The position numbers and the translations under genes are program-made. From Archilochus colubris (lineage: Eukaryota > Chordata > Aves > Apodiformes > Trochilidae): a stretch of 64,000 nucleotides of DNA. How positions within the stretch are numbered: the first letter of the stretch is position 1; every line of letters begins with the position of its first letter. Where the stretch lies: the NCBI GenBank assembly GCA_023079485.1, contig CM041084.1, positions 17,698,609 to 17,762,608 on the forward strand. The letters are read 5' to 3'. Shown in pieces: positions 1 to 13,462 of the stretch. The notes beneath the pieces are model-generated. The model made no database searches and had not been told where the DNA came from. It saw only the letters and a program-made list of their open reading frames with translations.

Positions 1-2295
1 ACAACTGCACTTCTAAAATAACTTTCCTTGGACAATATCCAGGTATGGAGGGGAGCAGGCACAAAGTTACAACCTGTGCTTGGAAGAAGTTATTTTGCTA
101 TAATCTAGAGTGGAACATGCCACCAGGAACAAAAGTATTTTCAATGTAAACAGGAAAGCATACAATGCTTTTAATGGACGGCAATTTACCTGCACAGACA
201 TTTTAAAGTGTTCTTAATCTACATAAATGAATATGTGAATAAATTTACAAAAATGAATATATGAATAAGTTAATTGTACAAACAGACTGGCTGTCCCCAC
301 TGAATTTCCTTCAGTAAATGCAGAAGGATATTATATGCTTTTACTTTCTAGATCTTTCAAAGGATCTGTGCAAGGATAGTGAACAAACAACTCTGGCCCA
401 AAAATTCTTAATTTAAATAGTGAGCATATTCAAGTGGCCATGTCAATAATTCCCTATAATCAAATTTTTCCTTTTATATCAGGCTAGAAGACAAAGACTA
501 CAGTTGACAAAGAATATTTATTCTGAAATAAAACTCCAATCTTTACCCTCTTAGCTCTTGTATCTCTCAAACTCCATGAGCAACATTCCAGGCAAACTTA
601 CTTTGGTTAACACTTGAGTGGTTTCCAATTTAGAGTCCTTTGGAAATCACTAGCAGTGTGTACAAGTGTCCTGCTGTTTCCCTAGTGATGTAACTTCATA
701 CACAGGAACCTACAGAGCAAGGCAGATAATGACAAGTACCCATTTAAAAAATAATGAACTTATCAACTCTCATAGGATTATTAAATAAATAAATATGTGT
801 TATTTCCCATTAATCAAGCTGCCACAATTTTTTTTTATATATTTTTTTAATAAGTCCAGACTTTTTACTGTAAAAATGCTGTAACTGGGTGTCTGCCCCA
901 ACATTTTAAATTTTCCCATAAATCTTAAAAAAGGGAAAGGGAACAAAAAAATTCACAGCAATGTTGCTAGTAGATTTTAATTCAGTGTATTTCCCCTTAC
1001 AGTGACAACTAAAATTCAATCATGATTCAGATCTATGGAAAGACCATTAACCAGCCATATTTATTTTCCACAGCATTGGAAAAGCATCATAGGTGTGTCT
1101 TGACATTCACAGAGAAAAACTGAAGTTAAACATCAGGTTATAAGCCTTTTCAGCAGCACAAATACAAAACTTTAGTAAAGTTTTCAGTGACTTTTCATAG
1201 AATTCCATGGGGATTGGAACAGTAGTTTCAAGTAAAATAAAACGTGAACTTGGACAAATCAAAATACCTTCTCTCATCAAGCTACTACTGCAGAAAGCAA
1301 AGTTCTCTAAAAGAGTGCATTCACCTTAAAGAAAAGCATGCATATATTTGCAACAAGGACAGAAGTGTTCATAATTTGACTGAAATAAGGAACCACAATG
1401 CCCTGACTACTTAATACTCAGTATTAACTCTGTAAAGCTTCTGTATTTACTGAAATACTGTAAATTCCTGAATGTCAGAAGATCAAGTGCTAAAGCCATG
1501 TGCGTACACACAGTTCTGAGAGGAAAAGAAAACAGTAGTCAACATTTATGGAAAAAAGAAAATTTAAAAAACACTCAGTGCGTGTAATACAGTCCAATAA
1601 AAAAAGACAGCATCTGTACCAGGATGAACTTGAAGCCCGTAAGTTTTTTAATGAGAGTTAAATGAGAGTTTTTTAATGAGGCAAACAAGGTCACAAAGGA
1701 AACAAATTGTTGTGCATGCAAAGTGATGGAAGTAATTATCAGTGGTGCCACCTCCCTCCAGCTCTAGGATGAGCTCTGCTCATGTTCACAGAGGTCGACT
1801 CAGCCACTCGAAGGACTAAAGAAACTGAAGAGACAAAAGTCCAGCACTAGGCAAACATTTCTGAGTTAGTAAATGAAGTAATCTGTGCTGTGACCACAGC
1901 AGCAGCCAGCAGCAGCAGAAAGTCAGTGTCAGACTGGAGAGAGCAGCTGCCCCTTCATCCACAAATTAAGTATTGTACTGCCACGTCTGAAGGACCAGTG
2001 TTCTTAGCTACAACTCTCATTTGAAATGGTTCATCCTTTGCCTTTCTCCATGGAAATATTATCCAATTTAAGGCACAGTCCAGTGCTTTTCAGAGCATTG
2101 CTGGGTGTGTATAGAACCAGCTCTTCACCCAGCAAAGCCAACAGATGCTTCAGAGCTGCCAGCAGTGAGCCCCAGTATCCTGCCTGCCAAATCCATGGCT
2201 GTCAGCAGTTCCTAGGAACAGCCCTGAGCTCCACCAATTCAGAAAATACAAAATTTTTTTCCTCCAGAAAGTCTTTTCAATTAACCTTTAAAGAG
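1..2295. other. AT-rich non-coding stretch
   Basis: I see no gene, RNA or recognisable repeat here. The stretch is AT-rich and CpG-poor and has many short ORFs broken by stops. A small imperfect duplication with a 25-base period lies at 1643-1680 (gttttttaatgag twice). A short CAG-type run at 1897-1918 is not inside a convincing reading frame. Confidence 0.6.
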
Positions 2296-2350
2296 AACTG
2301 AACGTGATCTCTGAGGTCCCTTCCAACCCAGCCAATTCTATGATTCTATG
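2296..2350 (+). mobile_element. CR1 LINE, 3' end only (about 55 bp)
   Basis: The sequence reads 'gatctctgaggtccc', 'ttccaacccagcc' and then two copies of the octamer-like tail attctatg. This is the conserved 3' untranslated end of avian CR1, where reverse transcription starts. Everything upstream is missing, so this is an extreme 5' truncation and cannot move. The open frame running into it (2026-2301) is not CR1-like. Confidence 0.85.
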
Positions 2351-5300
2351 ACTGCAAACTGTTATCAATATACATAATTCCACTATAATTCCAGAAAACT
2401 AAGTGTAAACGTACCAACGGATCAGTGGCTTTTTTCCAAATTCATGTTTTTTTTCTTTAACACAGGAAAATTAAATTCTGTTTAAGTGTTTAGGCCTGAA
2501 AGGTTTCTCCACCCTATGATGCTTCTTGCTTGTCTTTACTATTCCAGAAGATCCATCTTCACGAGCGTTTACTGAATTCTTTTTAAAGTCTCTAAAGAGG
2601 GTGAGAAAAGTTTCTCATTTTCGCAGATCATCTGATATGAATAGTTGCTCACCAACATGCAAATTAAAGCTTAAAAGAAAGAAGTTTAACAGAGCACTCC
2701 AAGAGGGATGCAATGATGTAAGATTTTCATCAGTGTAAAAAGGCATCAAGCAGTTTAGTTCAACTCAGTAGAACTGTTTGCCTCTGCCATTGCCATTCCC
2801 CCTCCTGCCTTGCAGCTCTCTTAGATAAAACAGATGTTCCTTGGAATCCCACAAGAAGTTTGTTCTGTACAGTTAATTATCTGTGACATCTGGTAACACA
2901 ATACTCACTTTGCACTCAGCCATGGACGGTGAAGGTCAGAGCAATGACAAAGCCAAATGCTCCTCACCATCATCTCCTGTTGGTGCTAACCTTTCTCATA
3001 CCTCTCCAAAAGAAGGAAGCTCCATCTTCTACATATTTTCTCTCCATCTGCCAATTTTTCCACTTGTAGCCCTTTATCATCCCCCTGACTGACTCCCCCA
3101 CGTGCTGCCATTTATACAGCACTTCAGTTTGGAAACAGGCACCTACTCACTTCCCTTCATCAGTCAGTCAGTTTGACACCCTGCCTACCACTTGTCTTCA
3201 GATTTTATGCTAAAGAATTTCAGCTTTCTGGTGTGCATTGTCAGCTGTCTGCCAAGTCCCACATAACATCAAGCTCTGGTAATAAAGTCAATCCTCTATC
3301 AGTGGAGCTGCTGCCAGTGCCTTAATTCACATGGGGAAGCCCTTCCCTTGGGTTTCACAACTGAGCTTTGGCCCTGGGAGGTCCTAAAGACTTTACATGT
3401 TTCTGTAAGCTCCCTATAACTCACAAGGACTCCAAAATACCAACAACACCCTCCCATTTGCATTCATGGAAGCCAACCCCAAAAGTAGAACCAGACACAG
3501 AAGCTCAAATTGCAGGCAGAACCGGGCTGTGAGGAGCAGAGATCCAGGCATGACTTTGGAAACAGGTTTCTTCACAGAGATATTTTGCTCTCACACAGAT
3601 TCAAGATGCCATCTCTGATCTCCACTGCACTGGAGAAAGAGCATGACCCAGCTGTTGGGGCACAATAAAGATCCAGACCATCACGTAGTACCTCACATTT
3701 TAATTTCCCTTCTTTACACTCCTGGGAAGAGGCAGAAAAAACTTGACAATTCTGTAGGCTTCAAAGTGAGGTTTCTTTCCTCAATCTTCCCTCTTTCTGT
3801 GGCCCTTTAAAGAAGGGCAAGACCAAAAAACATGTACATCATGGTACAGAAAACGTACAGAAAATAGAAGCTCAGGAACATAACCAAGAGCTCATGTGTG
3901 TATATTTTGGGTCCTAAACTTACCGCATACAAAAAGCTTTTCCATGCTCCACACTTCAGTAATTTCAACAGTTTAGAATGACTTAGCTAATGACATGAAG
4001 CATCAAGAGATGTACCAAGTCAAAGAGTATTTCAGAATGTTATATTGACTTCAACAGTGTGTTTTGTACAGATTACTTCGTACCATGACCTTAAAAACTC
4101 TCCCCTTTGTCCCGCACACACTTTAATTCACACTATAGAAACAGTATCCTGAAGGATCCTTTTAGGGCTGGGGGTTTCTTAAGCAAATTACTAGCAGAAA
4201 TTGTACACAAGAAAACCATATATTATCCTATGAGCTTTCTGAAAGTAGGACTTCATTTACAGGAATGCTACATAATAAAACATTAGATTTATTTTTTATC
4301 TGATACATGTGTGTTTAGTGTAGAATCTTTCAAAAACAACATGAATACATAGTTTGAAGCAAAAGCTTTTTTTCCTTCTCTGTGATAGGATTGTGTGAAA
4401 ACTCAAGTAACATAATAAAAGAAAAGCATTATTTTCATGCTGCAGTTCATAAATAGGTTTAATGCACCAAGAAGAGGTGAGTAGAGGGATTGTTTGTTTG
4501 GTTTTAGAAGAAACTTATTCTAGCAAGAACATCATCTTCCTTTCACTTTGTAAACTCAGAAGACACAGGGCTACATATTTAAGTACTAGACCCATATGGA
4601 AGAGCTACCTACAGATATATTGGTGCACAACTAAATTCTTCTTGCAAATACCAAAAGTTTACATTTCTATGTAAAGTTACCTTAAAATAGATGCATTCAA
4701 AAATTAATTCAAAGTTAGGGCACTTTATGAAAACACAACTGAAGTACAGTAGTAGCCAAGGAGCGAAGTGTTTTATCAATGTCCTCAAGTTCTCCCATAC
4801 ATTTCTAACATTTTTCATGTAAATATCAAGAAGCACTTACAAATGTTTTTAGTCAAGGTTAAAAATGAAAAAGTAATTTCTGCACTTCATCTGCTTTGTA
4901 TACAAGTTGCTTTTCTTGCACACAGAATATTCAGTTTCTTTTGGGATCTATATGTTGATTTAGAAGTCAGGCCCAGAGGTGCCTAAAATAAGGGCTTAAA
5001 TGAAAACTGCATTTAGAAATCTAGGTGACCGTGACTAGTTTTCTGAATACAGGGAGCATGCAAAATTCCTGCTGAAGTCAAAGCAGTTGCAAAACTTAAT
5101 ATACACATTAAACAAAAATACAGACACATAATAGGAATTATTCCTTTCAGCATGTATATGCTTATGCAGGCCCTAACTGTACATATGAGGTATGATTCTT
5201 TCTGCTTCCAGTTTTCATATGGATGGTCTTGAAACAAAAAAGAAAACTGAACCAGATCCTGAGATTTAAAAACAGATGAAAATTAACTGTGCTGTTGTGG

Positions 5301-5528
5301 ATATAAGTGTTCCTAAAGTAGTGGAAATTTCACAATCTCTTGCATTAGACTCACATTTCCCCTACAAGAAAAACCACATATGCTCTGAATAGGAAATAAT
5401 TTCCAATATTATATAAAATTCCTTTTTAGGCATCACATCCCTCTTAAAAAACACAACTGAAAACTACCCCACATCTTACATCTAACAGACAGGCAAAAGC
5501 ATATTTAAGACCATCCACCATAAAAAGT
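2351..5528. other. AT-rich non-coding stretch
   Basis: I recognise no gene or repeat. Two consensus-like splice donors occur: a plus-strand one at 4478 (AAGAG|GTGAGT) and a minus-strand one near 3923 (TGCG|GTAAGT). Neither has an open exon behind it, so both are probably chance matches. Confidence 0.55.
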
Positions 5529-5640
5529 TCTACAGCCAAAAGAAAACAAAAACAACCAAAAACAACAACAACAACAAAAAACTAAAAAAAAAAAAAAAAG
5601 AAAACACACATAGAAAAAAAAAAGAAAACACACATAGGTA
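5529..5640. repeat. A-rich low-complexity tract with 24-bp tandem duplication
   Basis: The tract starts with CAA/CAAA-type repeats and continues as poly-A. A 24-base unit made of about ten A's followed by gaaaacacacatag is present twice in direct tandem (about 5590-5613 and 5614-5637). This fits replication slippage. Confidence 0.85.
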
Positions 5641-8600
5641 GCTCTGGAAGGGAAAAAATTCAGTACTTAAGAATACATGGTAAGTTGTTTAGGTTCCAGA
5701 TACTGCAAAATATTAGTAAGTTCACATCATTCATGTATTTTAAAACTGGCTGTTGCAGAATTCCTTAGGAAGGCAGAAAAACTAAGGATAACCACCTGCT
5801 TCCACTCAGTCTGTCCTCTCCAGCCCTACATTACCTCTCATGTACTGCCAGAAAAACCCTTTTCATGTGTGGCAGCTTGATTTTAAAATGTGAGGTGAAG
5901 ACAGAAGCTACCTTAAAATAACAGCAGATGTAATTTTAAACCCACTAACTTTAAAATTAACAGCTAGATAATGCATATGCACAAGCACATCATTTATGCA
6001 GTACCTAGAGAAAATAAGGAATATTCATGAGACAACATTCAAGGTGGTACAGTCTCTAAACTGATTTGAATCTCATGATATGTTCCCAGATTTGGATAAA
6101 GAAAGTTACTCTTCGCCTTCACCTGTGAGCAGGCAGACACCTTCAAACTTCTAAAGATGCTGGCATAGCTTTCTGGTAAGCTCCAGAATGGTGAATTGTT
6201 TTCTACCTTCAAAACTCAAAATTACACAAAAATTAGCCTTATGACTGTAGTTCAGAAGCTTTTTCTTTTATTTACTTTGCTAATATGAGTGACCTCAGTA
6301 ATGTAACAAACACCTTTCCTCACCCCTGCTACTTACTACCTTAACAGTCAAATGAAACAGATGCAATTTCTCACCACTAGGGAAAGTAAAAGAAATAAAA
6401 TAGTTATACATCTTTTTTTATCCAGAAAAGGCTATAATTTTTTATAATTACTGTAAGAGTCCAAGATGTATTTCTACAGGAAAAAAAAAAATTGGTTTCA
6501 GTTGTCCTGTAAATCTGTCATTCAATTAGTACAGGTGTGTCCTGAGGTCTCTTATGTTAAAGTAATGAACTGGAGGCAATGACAATCCTGTCTTAGGTGA
6601 TTATTTAAAGATCAGTAGAACTTAAATCTGGACCTCTCTTTTGTTATAAATGTTCTTATGGAGCTCATTACCAAGATTACTTTAGGTAGTTACTAAAACA
6701 AAACGCAGTTGGCATTGACCAAAAGTTGCATGTGGTAAAGGGCATCCTTGAGCCCTTCTACACTTCTCAGTTGTGTTGGATTAACTTTGCAGATCTTCTA
6801 CTACACAAACTTCCTTTAAAGCACATTAAATACTAGTGGAATAAGGTAAAACCACATGTTTATAAAAGGTCTAGCAACTTGTCCTGTGACTGTCATATGT
6901 GTTAGCTGCCAGTTTTCATGCCTTTTGCTTATAGTCCCTCTCCCACCCCTTAGCCCAGCTACAACATGCACTCAGGCAATACTGAGCACCTGACAAGCTA
7001 TTCTGAGAAGATTCTAAATTTTGAGGACTACATAGCTAATGTAGGAACAGCACTATCAAATCATGTTTCAGTCACTCCAAGTTCTTATCATGTGGTTCCA
7101 GAAGTTTTACTCCTCCCCTCCTTCTGATGTTCTCCTGGTTTTCAGACCAACTATTACAAGGTGTGCAAGGTGAGAACATCATAGACATTCTGTAAACTGG
7201 TATCACAGAAACTGAAGGTTTCTGTGAAACTATTACCTTGAACAGAAACTTAGCTGTGATGGGGCAGGGGTGCTCTGAAACTGGGAGCTCTGTGGCTGCC
7301 TCCACAGCTCTTTGTATCTACTTTGCCTTCAGAGCACACCAACAACATTGCCAATTACAGAAATAGTTTTTGAAATGTGCAGATGGGTGCTCTGAAAACT
7401 GGACTGAGACCAATAACTCATTCTGCAGACCTCCATCTAGTAATTCAGATGCTAATGGTCTTCAGCCACTACAGTCAGGACTGAATTTAAACCAGTACCC
7501 TGTGAGAGAATAATACCATTTCCTCACTACCTATCTCATCAGCCATCTAATGCTTCCCAAAGCACTAAACATTTTCAAGTACAAATACTGCTATACCTTC
7601 AACTGTTGCTATGCAACACTGGGTCTTCTATTTCCTAGAAAGATGTGAAGGAAATTGGACTCTTGATCCTTAGCTTAAATAGTATTACTCACGGCCATAT
7701 CTGCTCTACACAATTTGGATTAATACTCATTGAGGAAACCAGGTTATAGTCTTTGACAATTTACTTGTAGAATCTGGGCTCTGCTCCAATGTATTTCTCC
7801 CCTCATTTAATATTTAATTCTTTTCTGAACATGACCTACCCTGCAATTTTAAGAGAAACCATCCAAGTTCTTCACTCAGCTATATTACAGTCATTGTGCT
7901 TCAGCAGTGCTCCCAGAACAGTATCAGACATGTCTTAGGGATAATTATGTTTTATGGTTATAAAAGTTCGCATTGCTGGAATGCAAAAGGACTAAAAGTT
8001 CAGTGCACACATTAGGTTCATAATGTAGTCCTTCTCATAGTCACAGAAGAAGGAATCCCACCCCATAAACAACCTCCCTCTCCCAACTCCTCATCTTCAG
8101 GCGTTCTGGGACAACAAATCACCATATCAATCAGCATAACTTTCAAAAGTAACAGGATTTTTTTTTTCTTCCTCAGGCCAGTTATTTGCTTCTCTGTAGA
8201 CATCCAGACATTTTAGTAACACTTCTTGATAATCAACTTTATCATCCAGATAGTATATTTCTTGGAACAAGAAACACGGGCTGTTTGTTTCACCACAAAC
8301 TGGGGCAATCCATTTTGATAAAAATTTAATTCACAGTTAATAGAGATTGTTTGCCTCTGGTTCTATATGAATTGGCTGCACCAAAAAATCAGGTCAAGAT
8401 GAGCTCTGGATAAGCAGGCTAACAGATGCAATAGTGAGCTCCCATCACTGCACATTGGCATGGAATTTGGCTAAACAGAAGCTGACTGCACCCTAGCAAA
8501 ACAGAGCATGCCTTACATGTACCCTACTCATACACTTAAAAAAAAAAGAGAGGAAGGGGACAGCACAAGGAAATTATCTCCCATTTTGTTCTGGTACACC

Positions 8601-8670
8601 CACCAACAACAGAGTCCTCGACACTGATATACAGTCTTGCTGCTTAAGGTGTGCTTTCACATAAAGTACA
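5641..8670. other. AT-rich non-coding stretch
   Basis: No gene or recognised repeat. The longest frame is a 77-codon minus-strand ORF at 7072-7305, with no family resemblance and no splice context. I treat it as chance. Confidence 0.55.
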
Positions 8671-8717
8671 CCTTTTTTTCTTTTTTTTTTTTTCTTTTTC
8701 TTTTTTTTTTCCCTTTT
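8671..8717. repeat. T-rich low-complexity tract
   Basis: Four T runs of 5 to 13 bases are separated by single C's. The lysine-rich minus-strand ORF that crosses it (8657-8872) is a product of this tract and not a gene. Confidence 0.9.
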
Positions 8718-10164
8718 ACACAGTTGTAGTAGAACAGATTCTTTTTATCAAAAGATAATCTGCTGACCAACATCACTGAAAGTTCTGAGAATTGCACATT
8801 TACCTCATGTTTACAGTAATTTCCAGGGCAATTTTGAGCAAATTGGTTCATCTTGTTTCTTTCCAAACTCACACTAGTCCTTTCTTCATAACATTAGAAA
8901 GCCTGTAAACGAAACTATCTTTGGGAAAACATCATTTCAGAATACATACTTTGAGTTCAAACTGCAGACCGATTTTGAGAATATGAATAAAATTATGGAG
9001 ACCTCAAAATGTTTAGTTTGAGATTTGTCACATAGCAGGTGCAAGAGTACAAAACGATACAAACTCTGTATGGCAGAGAGGAAGATTTTACCTTTTGCAT
9101 AATAACACATTTGATACAAGCTCTATTTTCTTTTTGCATTATTTATAGTATTAAACTAGATAATTTAAAAGAAGAGTTAGGAATCTAACACAAAATGGAC
9201 ATCTTCCTTCACATGTCAACTGCTTTCTGACAGACACTCTGCTAGAGTCACAATCACAATGAGGAGGAATAAAAATGCACAGTTCCATTTATGCAGTTTC
9301 ATAAGGTAAGGCTTTTTATTAAGTGAAATTTAAAGGAGTCCAGTTCCCAAGTCACAAAATAAACACACACAGCAGCATGTTTATGCTGTTCACTGATTCT
9401 GAATGGAGCTCCCAACTCTAAGCATTGGGAAAAAAATCATGACCCAAGAAAAAGACGGCTCCTGGTTACTAGGGAAGAAAAGCCAGAGAGCAGTTTGCTT
9501 TTCTATTTGATCTTAGAAATTTCACCCTTCACAGTTCACATCTTCATGTTTTCCTGCAGTAATGACAAGGGCAAGAGATTAATGGCATCTGAAGAACTAA
9601 GGCTGCATCTCTCACAGTCACAGACTTTGAGGCAAAGCTTTAGATAGCAACACAAGGCAACTGGATGAAATCTCAGTAGCTACCAAAAATCAATGAAACC
9701 ATTTTAAGATCCTCATCACAGCCATTTCCAGCAGCCACCTCCTTTGCTACCACAAATTGTTTTACTGCTTCACAAAGCTGCAAGAAAACTTCACCACCAC
9801 CTCTCCCTCAATGGGTCTCATGCAATGGGGCAGCTCTTGTTTTAAGCTTACAGTAACCAGCAGAAGAACAAGCAGACTCTCTGTGGCACCTGGGAACAGC
9901 AGAGAAGAGGAATAGGAAAAAAAAGCAAAGAACCAAGCCAGGAAAATAGAAGGCTTGAAAAATTTGTTGTTGACTTCATTTGAGCAATACAAGATGCAGA
10001 GCATTAGGAGGTAAAAAACAAACCAACCAAACAAAAAACCCCAAATTCACTTAAAAGAATTAAAGGAGAAATCACTTGTCTGGTTGGGATCACCAAAAAT
10101 ACAATATAGTAAAAAAAATAAAAACAGCAAAATTATTGAAACACAAAGAGAAGAGGTGAATAAT
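8718..10164. other. AT-rich non-coding stretch
   Basis: Nothing recognisable. A donor-like AAG|GTAAGG on the plus strand near 9306 has no convincing exon upstream. A 90-codon minus-strand ORF at 9762-10034 is hydrophobic because of the A-rich plus strand and is rejected as a gene. Confidence 0.55.
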
Positions 10165-10236
10165 AGTTAATAGTGGTTAGATGGTTGGACTTGATGATCT
10201 TAGAGGTCATTTCTAACCTTAATGATTCTCTGATTC
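10165..10236 (+). mobile_element. CR1 LINE, 3' end fragment
   Basis: The sequence shows 'ggttggacttgatgatct', 'tagaggtcatttctaacctt' (one base differs from the usual ttcc) and a decayed tail aatgattctctgattc. This is the last 70 or so bases of a CR1, of the subgroup ending 'gatgatcttagaggtc', also seen at 36.7 and 49.0 kb. It is heavily 5'-truncated. Confidence 0.85.
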
Positions 10237-11361
10237 CTCCAGACTGAGTCTGAGTCTCCAATTTCTCTAAAAAATTGTTTTGGCTGATGTAGCTATTCAA
10301 TTTCAGCAGACTTATGTATGGATAACTTGAGGCTACAAAATTCAGTGTTTCTTTCTAGTGATCTGCACTTTCTTCTTTTTTTTTTTTATGTGGGAGTTTG
10401 AATTTTTGTATAGTTTAAGATGTAATTTTGTTGCATAGAAGACATAATTTAGGGTATTTTTTATATGAAAGATTACTATAATCTTTTGGAAGAAAATCAT
10501 CAAAAAATGGGAAATTGTGTCTGCCTGAAACAGCACAAAGAAAAAAAACTGTTTCATACTACTCTTAATTACCAAACTTAAGTACTGCATGAAAGTAAGG
10601 AACATAACCTAAATCTGAATTTTTGTACCTGCACTCCACAGCTAAGGAAGCAGTGCTGGTTTTACCTGGAACCTATTAAGACAGGAGTTGGGAGCTCCCA
10701 CCAGGCACCCAGAACACAGACTACATCATCACCCAGTACATTAGAAAGAAAGGGCACTCCATGCACTCAGCCTCATTTCATGCTGTTTTTACTTTGAAGG
10801 AACTTACTCTGTATGCACTTTGAAGAGCACTGCAATGAATAACACGAAATTTAACCAGATAATGTGAAATTTTAGACCTAACAGTTATTACTTTCTGCAT
10901 TTGTTAGTTTTGCAGTAATAGAGCAGCAGCAACTTATTTTTAATAATTTCTGGCATCTGATCAAAGTACAACAATTTGGAACTCTCAAAAATATTTTCAA
11001 ATATATAAATACATTACAACAGCAGCAAGTAATCTCATCAACAGTGTTAAGTGATGTACAGCTCTGACAACATAAGTCTGCAAGTTGGAACTGCAGAAGA
11101 GATGGGTGTGGGGGTTACATTTTGTTTCAGGAAGCCTGCTACCAAACCTTCAGAAGCTACAGAAGGACAAGGCACATTTTATTCTATTTATTTTAGAATT
11201 CACTGAATACCACAAAAGGCCTCTAATGATTTGTGCAGCTGCTAATTATTCTGTCTTTCTGGTCAGCCTGGAAAATGCCTGCAAAGCCTGCCATATCCTT
11301 CTGTGGGGTTCGACGCTAAATCTGTCCTCAAAGCCAAGCCCTCAGCAAAACAACTCTGATT
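10237..11361. other. AT-rich non-coding stretch
   Basis: No gene or repeat recognised. A run of about ten T's lies near 10376-10388. The 126-codon ORF that starts at 11085 runs into the ancient CR1 fragment that follows and has no family resemblance. Confidence 0.5.
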
Positions 11362-11475
11362 TCATAGAGATTAAGGCCAGAAGGGACTATTCAATCACTC
11401 AGCCCCATCTCCTGCATTTCATGAAACATTACATTTTGCTCTCAATCCCACTTCAAGCCCAATGACTCTCAGATG
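11362..11475 (-). mobile_element. Ancient CR1 LINE 3' end, degenerate
   Basis: Read on the plus strand it begins 'tcatagagattaaggcc', then 'agaagggacta', later 'catctcctgcatttc', and ends 'tcaagcccaatgactctc'. This pattern is the reverse complement of the 3' portion of old amniote CR1 elements such as those abundant in turtles and crocodilians. It is clearly more diverged than the young CR1 tails in this window. The match is from memory, so the subfamily is not assigned. Confidence 0.6.
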
Positions 11476-13427
11476 TCCTACATGTGAAATGCCTGTATTA
11501 CAAAAGCAGCACTGATGCTGCAAGGTGATGGAGAACTGACAAGCTATGACCAGAGGCCCAGCACATGGCACAGATACCAGCTGGAGGAGAGAAGACATTC
11601 CCTCTAAAGTCTTATGACCAAGGGAGTAAGAAATGCCACATCTTCCTTAAAAAGACCAAAACAAAACAAAACACAACAGTGCTCCAGCACTGCTGAGGAA
11701 AACTGTAGCTTCTGAAAAGGGCAATTTGCAGTCACAGAGCAATTCACTGCTGGTGAAAGCAGGGCCATGGCCACTGAGCTTGAAGAACCATGCCTGGCAG
11801 CACTTGCAAGAAAAGGCCACAGATTGTTCATTCAGAATTACACAGCCAAGAATGCCAATAAACAGGTTTATTTTAAGGGAGTCCATCTCTGACATCTGTG
11901 TGGTATTTATGTTTAATCCCAGTGGAGAACCACAAGAGAAAGTCTGTATTAAGAAAAAAATAACTCAGAAGATAATAAAATCGAGGATTTTTGTGAAAGA
12001 ACTTCTATGGACTCAGCTAAGGATTCATTGTGATACAAAATGGATGAAATCGAAAAAATTAAAAATCTCTAAACCAAAAGGTATGGTTCTTCAAGGATTA
12101 TATAACAATTATTTCCTCCATTTAACATATTTTACAAAGAAAATACAAAAGAAACAAGCAGTACTTGCAGCTCTGTTTCAGAAAGCATCCCCTGGTTTTC
12201 TTAATCAGAATAAACATGCTCTTTCCTTCAGACTGTCCTCTCATTTATCTTTTGATTCACACAGTATTACAGTGACAACCATCACTTCTGCTGGATAAGA
12301 GAGAGCAATCCAGGATATTGCCACTGGGAGTATAAAAGATAAAAATAAATAAATAAACCTTTCTTTGTTTCCTGCCTTAGTTGCTGTTCAAACCCCTCTG
12401 AACACCCTGCCCTCTCCATTCACTTTCCTTCAACTGACAAGACAATTTAACTAAATTTGACTAACAGGTTATACAACAGCATTTTCCCACTATTTATTCA
12501 CTCTCCTCATTTCCCAGGGTTCTTGGACAGAAACCAAACATGCCAAAATACTGTTTTCTCTTAATACTGTTCTTTCTCTCAGTCTCTGCCAGTTCCCCCA
12601 GCGTAGTGAACATGTGGTGTTATGACTATAGAGCACTTTATTATTTGCTATATTATCACAAAGAATAATACCATGAAATGTTCTTGCCATCACATCCATA
12701 TTCACAACTCACATCCCTGCATACCTCTCTCATTCTTTCCAAATTGCAACTGGAGGAAGGCAGAAAGGTAACAGCTTTGTATTTCAAAGAGAAATGAGTG
12801 TACCCAGCATACTCCTAGCATCAACATCATATATTGGCTGGGAACAGATAGGCAAATACTAATCATGAACCTGCATTTCTTATGTGTCTTTAGTTTTGGG
12901 CAATCAGAAGCAGCCTGTTTAGTTCCAGGATGCTTATATGCTATAACAAGAGAAGCGAAAAAGTCTCCTTTTTCCATTCCTCCCACTCTGGACAGTGTTG
13001 TAAGTGCCTTGTGGCTCCTGACCATGAAAAGATGAGAGGTTCAGAAACATCTGCCATGTCCACCCTCACCCTGCAGCCTAAAGCTGAGTGTTGGCAAAGT
13101 CTGATGGGTCACCACCATCACTCCTAAAGGCTCTGGAGTGGTCTCATGCCATGTGTCAGAGACCAGTGTGCAGCACCAGGTGTCACCAGAGTGACTGCCA
13201 TGTCAGGAAAACTCCAATTTCTCCATTGCCCACCACAGAGAACTCCACAGTTTCCCAGTTCTTCCCTTAAAGAAAGGGACCTCATTCCCCTGAATACCTT
13301 CACAGAGGGACAAACACACTCATTTTCCTTCCTATTTCCATATACAATAACTTATACCCCCATCTTGTGGGCTTGAACTGCTCTAACAGTTAAAGAAATA
13401 TTTTAATGCAGGAGGAGGAGGGTAGAA
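11476..13427. other. Non-coding stretch containing a 190-codon ORF of unknown meaning
   Basis: No recognised repeat. The plus-strand frame 11726-12298 is open for 190 codons from an ATG, long for AT-rich non-coding DNA. Its product is lysine-rich in the middle and serine/threonine-rich at the end, with no domain, signal peptide or zinc-binding pattern I can name. No promoter or splice context supports it. I keep it as an unexplained ORF, not a gene. Confidence 0.4.
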
Positions 13428-13462
13428 AATGCAAAACAAACAAACAAACAACAACAAAAAAC
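13428..13462. repeat. (CAAA)n / (CAA)n simple repeat
   Basis: Short interrupted run of caaa and caa units (aaaacaaacaaacaaac, then aacaacaaaaaacaac). Confidence 0.85.

Noticed and set aside
1897..1918. CAG repeat as a polyglutamine tract
   Set aside because: Too short and interrupted, and not inside a supported reading frame.
10342..10605. Hydrophobic minus-strand ORF resembling a membrane protein
   Set aside because: Phe/Leu/Ile/Lys content is explained by A/T runs, with no gene context.
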